Assembly: GCA_001766655.1 (NCBI GenBank)
Contig: MJCC01000021.1
Coordinates: forward strand, 117,239 to 170,474
Direction: 5' to 3'
Source of the DNA: Phytomonas francai
Taxonomy: Eukaryota; Euglenozoa; Kinetoplastea; Trypanosomatida; Trypanosomatidae
Length of the DNA: 53,236 nucleotides
Below, one piece after another: positions 48,827-53,236 of the stretch. The notes below the pieces were generated by a model, which saw only the letters and a program-made list of their open reading frames with translations, searched no databases and had not been told where the DNA came from. Both the position numbers and the translations under genes were made by a program. Positions within the stretch are counted from its first letter, which is position 1; every line of letters begins with the position of its first letter.

Positions 48827-51800
48827 ATGGAAATAGATAAACCGCCCAAATTAATCGTGGACGCAGCCTCATCGCGACCTCCTTTCTCCCATCGCCGTGC
48901 CCCACGCGAATGCGTGAGTTTGAACGACGCATTGGTGCAAAATGTTCTTCGTCTTGCGACGCAGCTTAAAGATGCGCTCAGCACGTACACGAGAATCCTG
49001 CCCGGGTTTGTCAAGTCTCTTGAGGATATCATGGAGAACATTAACATGCTGCTGCGCGTGCACTCGGGTGGGCATCCCGGCCCCGTCCCCCAGCTCGTCT
49101 TTACCGGCCACCCCGACGCGAACAAGAGGGGGCTGCTTCACCTGCTCTTCCCAAGGTTCTTTGACAGCGGGGCTTCCCCGAGGCGGGAAGACGCGCCCGC
49201 CGCGCGCGAGGAGGACCCCGCGGGCCTCGCGAACCCGCGCGAGGAGCGGGTCGGCTCCGGCCAGTCCCAGCGAAGGCGGTGGGTTCTGCCGTGCATCGGC
49301 CCGTTCGAGGCGGGCTCGCCGGCGGCCCTGCGAGGGGGAGGGGGCGATCCGGCCGCCGAGAGCCCCGCGCCGCCGCTGCCGCCGCTCCGCGATCCCGCGC
49401 GGGTGCAGATTTTGCTCTCGCGCGATCCGAAGTCGCCGCCGATGCCGACGAAGCCACCGCTGGCGGAGCCCTATCGCCGAAAGGACCCAAGTGAGGAGCT
49501 GTTCCGCACCCCAAGCGGCATCCTCACGATGCGCAATCGCGATGGGAACGATGGCGTGGGCTCATGCCATTCCTCCGAGCCTGCCCGGGCGCCCGTGGAG
49601 GGTGGCCCGGGCCACACCACCGATTCGGCCGCCCCCACCTTCATCCGGTCCTCGGACCACCTCCCCAAACTGCAGCCCCCCCCCCTCTTCCTGGATGTCG
49701 TGCACGACGACGGGGACTACGCCTCCCATCGCGGTGAGAGCAGGGAGAAGGCCGGGGCTTGCTCGCCCGACCACTCCATGGGTACCTCCGGAATGAAGTA
49801 CATGCCTTTTTTCTCCCTGGTCGACCCCCTTCTACAGGGCGGACGCGATAGGAATTTTAAGAACAGCTCTACCCGTCCTTCGTTGTCAAATTTGAGCGTT
49901 GGTTCCTATACTTCCCTCTTGACGGGTGTCTCGGAGCTCACAAATGGGGCGGACGGGGCGGTAACGAGGATGATGCCGCGTCTTTTGCCCGCAGCCTCTC
50001 CCGGCGGCGGCTCGCCGGCCGCGGGCGTGGGCGCGTCGTCCTTCTGCAGCGTGTACCGGCGACACTTACGCACCACGTACACCCATTCCGGAGCCACGAA
50101 CACCTTTTTCAAGGATCTCATCACCACCGTATTCACGAACGCTCCTGACATTATTTCCGCTAACGTTGCCTCTTCTACGATTACTACGAGTACTAGTACT
50201 ACTACAAACGCTTCAAAGGCGACGAGTTCTCTTTCCAACGAGGCCAAACCCGTGGGCGTTAGCGGAGACGACAATGGGGGTGCGGGGAATGTCGAGCATA
50301 ACGCCACTGTAGCCCCTGCGCACGGTTATCCCCCGAAGCCTTGGATCATTCAAGAGCTGAATGAGGGTGTGATCAACAGCGACGGCCCGATCGTCGCGGC
50401 TTCCTCCCATTTGGGCCACTCCTACATTCCAGTGAAGGTGCACGGGGATGCTTTTTGCGTTTGCGTCCCGTGCTCCCGAATAGGCCAACCGACGCTGCCG
50501 GCGGCCTTGTCCTTTTTGTTTGGCCCCTATTCCCCCCCCGCGCTCCTGGAGGCCTGCGAGGCGGTTGGCGCCGGCGGCGGGCGGCGCCGCGATCGCGGGG
50601 CCTCGGTTTTCATTCACCCCCACCCCAGCCCTCACGCGTGGGGGGGGCGCGCGGGGAGGGGCCCCGGGCCGTCGGGCGAGGCCGCGGGCGGCGAGCGCAT
50701 CGCGCAGGCCTCGCCTTTGTGGGGCGCGACGCGTCGGCCGCTCGTCCGCTCGCCGACGGCCTCCGACTCGGGCGCGGCCGATCCCCCGACGAAACGCTCC
50801 TCAGAGACCTCCCCGGACTCCGATTTCCATCGCCGCCTCCGGCAGGCGATCACCGCCCACGCCTTTTTTCTATTGACAGGGGCTGACGGCGTTTGCGAGG
50901 AGGGCGCCGACGTCTTGCCGAAGTCCCACGGCTCCGCCGGGGGTGCCCTAAATCCGTGCGCGATACGCGACGATGCGAACGGGGGGGGCAGGGAAACCCT
51001 CGGCGGGGCGGGGGCTTCGCACAAGGATGGCCATGGCGACGATGCCCTATCGCAGAGACCACCATACTGTTCGTGCATCCAAAAGCTGGTGCTGCGATAT
51101 CAGGAGCAAATGAGGGAACTCTATGGTGTCCATATCCACCCCAGCCAAATCATTCCGATCAGCGCCAACTGCAGCCCGCTTGCCTGGGACTTGCTTTGGT
51201 CTGCTTACTGCGCACGGAGCTCTCGGAAAGAGGTATCCTCTAACCCATGGAACGTATTCGAACTCCCGCCGAGTCCACTGGTTTGTGATACACTTTCCTC
51301 AAACGCCTCCAACAACTGCTCTCCTGGGGTGGCGTATACTTCGTTTCGGCAATCTTTATTTCTGAACCGATCCGAGGTAGCGCGCAAGAGGGATTCCAAA
51401 AATGTCGACAACCAGCAGGATCAAGCGAGCTCGCCGAAGGAGGATATTTCAATCGATAATGTAATGCCACTGCCGAACACGCAGAGGCGGTGCTCCGGGA
51501 CGAACGGCATCCTCAGCTCGCCTCATTTTTTTAGTAATTCGGGCTTGTTCTCCCGCAAATCCTCCCAGCGGAGCAACATGAAAGAGCCGTCGAGCGGTCT
51601 CGGCGCTGCCGTGCAGCGGTATCTAAAAGAGGTATGCAGTACGACCCTTCCACTGCCGTGTTCGAGGTCCGCGTCGCCCGAGAACGGGGCCGTCGTGGCC
51701 TCCGAGCCGCAGCTGCTCTGCGAGGACATGATGTTGGTGACCCCGTTCTCCTCCTCCGCCTCCTCCTCCCCGACGCATCGGGTGGTGCTCTCGAGCGCGG

Positions 51801-53236
51801 CCTTCCCCAAACTCGACGTGGACGACGCGCTGGTGCAAAAGCTTCTCCAGCACGCCTACGACCGAGTCCTGCGCCGCAGCGGCGTGGTCGACCTCCAGCG
51901 CGCCATTGACCACTTCGAGGCGACCGCCCACACCTACGCGACCTCGAAGGCCTTCCTCCGGCTGGCGATGTGGTCGGCGCAGCTGATCCCGGCCCTACGC
52001 GGCGCGCGCTCCCCCCGAGCCCAGAGCTGCCAGAGGCAGCAGCAGGGGATCGCGTCCTCGGAGGCCAACTACGCGGAGCTGCGGGCGATCACGTATAAGG
52101 CCGTCCACCAGCTTTCACCGGAGCGGTGCACCGCCGCCATCGAACGACGGATGCAGCTCTTCTTCCGAGGGCTCGCTCAAGATTTTTTGTGGGATGTACG
52201 CGTGATGCTGATACTCCAACAAAAACCCGTCAGCTCGGCCTGGACGTCCTCGCCCGAGCTCCACGCGGCGCTCGAGCGGCTGTGGAAGAGTTTTGCGCAG
52301 TTCCGAGCCTTTTCGATCGAAGAGGACTGGGAGTATCGCCACCGGCTGCTACGCTACGAGCTCTGGTGCGCGACCTTGGATTACAAGCAGGATTGCGCGA
52401 GTCGTGGAAAGGGGGCCGACCCCGATCTCGGGCTGCCGACCGACGCGGACGCCGCCTTTTCGTCGTCGGCGCCAACACCGCGGCGGTGCGGCGCCGACGA
52501 CGTCGAGGCCTCCTACCCCACGCGCATCCTCGAGCTCCGCACGCGCATCCTCGAGCTCCGCGCGCGCCGCCGCCGCCACGAGTACCGCCTGCTCGTCAAA
52601 CTCTCGCAGGTGAACACGGAGCTGATCAACGCGTTCACGGCGGTTTGCGCGGGGGAGCTGCCGGGGATGCTGCGGTGCGTGCAGGAGGAGGTGGCCGCCC
52701 TGCGGCGCCGCTACGCCGGGGTCTACAATGACGCCGCGCGGCTCTACCCCAGCGCCCCCCGCCACCTCCCCCCGGCCGACATGCTCGACCCCCCCCCGAC
52801 GCTCGGCCCTTTTCTCCAGGGCAGGCCGCACCTCGAGCGGCTCTTCTTCGGGCTGCGCAAGGCCCTCTGCGAGGATCAGATCCGCGCCCTCGCGGCCCTC
52901 CATCGTCGCGTCGACTCGGCCGCGCTGTCGGCCACCGGCGACCTCGGCTGGCCCGCGCGAAAGCAGACGATGGCGCCGAGGGGGGGGGACGAGGCCGCCG
53001 TCCGCGAGGCCGCGACCTCGCCTGGCGGCCGCCCGAGCCTCGCGCTCTCCTCGACGGACAGCCCGCGCGCGGGCTACGACCCCCCCGCCCTCACCGCCGA
53101 GGATATCTTCGCGAGCGAGGAAGAAAAAGAAGAAGAAAAAGGGGAGGGGGGGGAGGGCGCGTACGCGCTCGCGCCCTGCACGCGCGCCTTCCTCGCCTGG
53201 GGGCCGTCGGGGGGGGGCGGCTCGCCGCTCGTGAGC
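48827..53236 (+). CDS. Large unrecognised protein, 3' end outside the window
   Basis: An open frame of 1470 codons from the ATG at 48827 to the window edge with no stop; the C-terminus is missing. I do not recognise the family. Residues about 30-80 are predicted helical (NDALVQNVLRLATQLKDAL then GFVKSLEDIMENINMLL). A long Pro/Ser/Gly-rich disordered part follows, with islands such as YCSCIQKLVLRYQEQMREL near 745. From about residue 990 the protein is again helix-rich (ALVQKLLQHAYDRVL, EDWEYRHRLLRYELW, EYRLLVKLSQVNTELINAF). An exact 21-base tandem duplication gives two TRILELR units. It ends in an acidic E/K-rich stretch. The mix of helical blocks around a disordered middle suggests a scaffold; a BAR-like fold is possible but unproven. 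Codon bias and lack of stops make coding certain. Confidence 0.85.
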   Translation, partial: MEIDKPPKLIVDAASSRPPFSHRRAPRECVSLNDALVQNVLRLATQLKDALSTYTRILPGFVKSLEDIMENINMLLRVHSGGHPGPVPQLVFTGHPDANKRGLLHLLFPRFFDSGASPRREDAPAAREEDPAGLANPREERVGSGQSQRRRWVLPCIGPFEAGSPAALRGGGGDPAAESPAPPLPPLRDPARVQILLSRDPKSPPMPTKPPLAEPYRRKDPSEELFRTPSGILTMRNRDGNDGVGSCHSSEPARAPVEGGPGHTTDSAAPTFIRSSDHLPKLQPPPLFLDVVHDDGDYASHRGESREKAGACSPDHSMGTSGMKYMPFFSLVDPLLQGGRDRNFKNSSTRPSLSNLSVGSYTSLLTGVSELTNGADGAVTRMMPRLLPAASPGGGSPAAGVGASSFCSVYRRHLRTTYTHSGATNTFFKDLITTVFTNAPDIISANVASSTITTSTSTTTNASKATSSLSNEAKPVGVSGDDNGGAGNVEHNATVAPAHGYPPKPWIIQELNEGVINSDGPIVAASSHLGHSYIPVKVHGDAFCVCVPCSRIGQPTLPAALSFLFGPYSPPALLEACEAVGAGGGRRRDRGASVFIHPHPSPHAWGGRAGRGPGPSGEAAGGERIAQASPLWGATRRPLVRSPTASDSGAADPPTKRSSETSPDSDFHRRLRQAITAHAFFLLTGADGVCEEGADVLPKSHGSAGGALNPCAIRDDANGGGRETLGGAGASHKDGHGDDALSQRPPYCSCIQKLVLRYQEQMRELYGVHIHPSQIIPISANCSPLAWDLLWSAYCARSSRKEVSSNPWNVFELPPSPLVCDTLSSNASNNCSPGVAYTSFRQSLFLNRSEVARKRDSKNVDNQQDQASSPKEDISIDNVMPLPNTQRRCSGTNGILSSPHFFSNSGLFSRKSSQRSNMKEPSSGLGAAVQRYLKEVCSTTLPLPCSRSASPENGAVVASEPQLLCEDMMLVTPFSSSASSSPTHRVVLSSAAFPKLDVDDALVQKLLQHAYDRVLRRSGVVDLQRAIDHFEATAHTYATSKAFLRLAMWSAQLIPALRGARSPRAQSCQRQQQGIASSEANYAELRAITYKAVHQLSPERCTAAIERRMQLFFRGLAQDFLWDVRVMLILQQKPVSSAWTSSPELHAALERLWKSFAQFRAFSIEEDWEYRHRLLRYELWCATLDYKQDCASRGKGADPDLGLPTDADAAFSSSAPTPRRCGADDVEASYPTRILELRTRILELRARRRRHEYRLLVKLSQVNTELINAFTAVCAGELPGMLRCVQEEVAALRRRYAGVYNDAARLYPSAPRHLPPADMLDPPPTLGPFLQGRPHLERLFFGLRKALCEDQIRALAALHRRVDSAALSATGDLGWPARKQTMAPRGGDEAAVREAATSPGGRPSLALSSTDSPRAGYDPPALTAEDIFASEEEKEEEKGEGGEGAYALAPCTRAFLAWGPSGGGGSPLVS
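52520..52561. repeat. Exact 21-bp tandem duplication inside the last gene
   Basis: Positions 52520-52540 and 52541-52561 are identical and in frame. They encode two successive TRILELR heptads in a helical segment. Confidence 0.9.

Noticed and set aside
48942..49796. 284-codon plus-strand frame at the start of the last gene
   Set aside because: Ser/Arg/Pro composition typical of a shifted frame. The frame from 48827 is open for 1470 codons with normal protein composition.
1..53236. AATAAA-like signals, CRISPR-like or insertion-sequence-like repeats
   Set aside because: AATAAA matches are frequent in AT-rich spacers and are not used for polyadenylation in kinetoplastids. Repeats found are microsatellites and homopolymers without spacer structure, terminal repeats or transposase frames.

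Overview
The window looks like part of a long one-directional gene cluster from a kinetoplastid flagellate, most likely a trypanosomatid. All thirteen genes I can support lie on the + strand and none needs an intron. Almost every one is preceded by a pyrimidine-rich tract and an AG a short distance before its ATG, as expected for trans-splicing acceptors in a polycistronic unit. The gene set fits: a RAB1 of trypanosome type, a PEX4 ubiquitin-conjugating enzyme (peroxisome/glycosome import), a TSR1-like SR protein, and a flagellar radial-spoke protein. The genus cannot be fixed from sequence alone. The AT-rich spacers full of (TA)n and homopolymers are unlike Leishmania.

Layout. 1-4300: AT-rich segment with an RRM protein (1223-2113) and phosphoacetylglucosamine mutase (2494-4284). 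4285-19953: widely spaced genes for PEX4 (6179-6688), a divergent RAB1 (7452-8066), a Q/P/G-rich low-complexity protein (12370-13749) and a TSR1-like SR protein (16325-17416), separated by spacers of up to 4.3 kb with no recognisable gene. 19954-29261: a 1388-residue STE11/MAP3K-type kinase with a PX-like domain, an unrecognised basic/Ser-rich protein broken by an assembly gap (25697 to about 27198), and a compact AMPK/CAMKL-type kinase (28422-29261). 32005-53236: an IML1/DEPDC5 (GATOR1/SEACIT) homologue, radial spoke protein 9, a giant proteasome activator PA200/Blm10, and an unrecognised ORF of at least 1470 codons that runs off the right edge.

The genes do not form one pathway; kinetoplastid clusters are usually functionally mixed. 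The main points for follow-up are: (i) the RAB1 gene keeps the Rab1 core but has a rebuilt switch II (R62-D-I-T-G-Q); (ii) an IML1 homologue that appears to lack the DEP domain; (iii) a PX-like domain joined to a MAP3K catalytic domain with a long activation-segment insert; (iv) a likely CaaX terminus hidden behind a hairpin-flanked assembly gap; (v) recurrent G-runs just after stop codons on the coding strand; (vi) abrupt GC-rich/AT-rich mosaicism that follows gene limits. No rRNA, tRNA, CRISPR array or mobile element was recognised.
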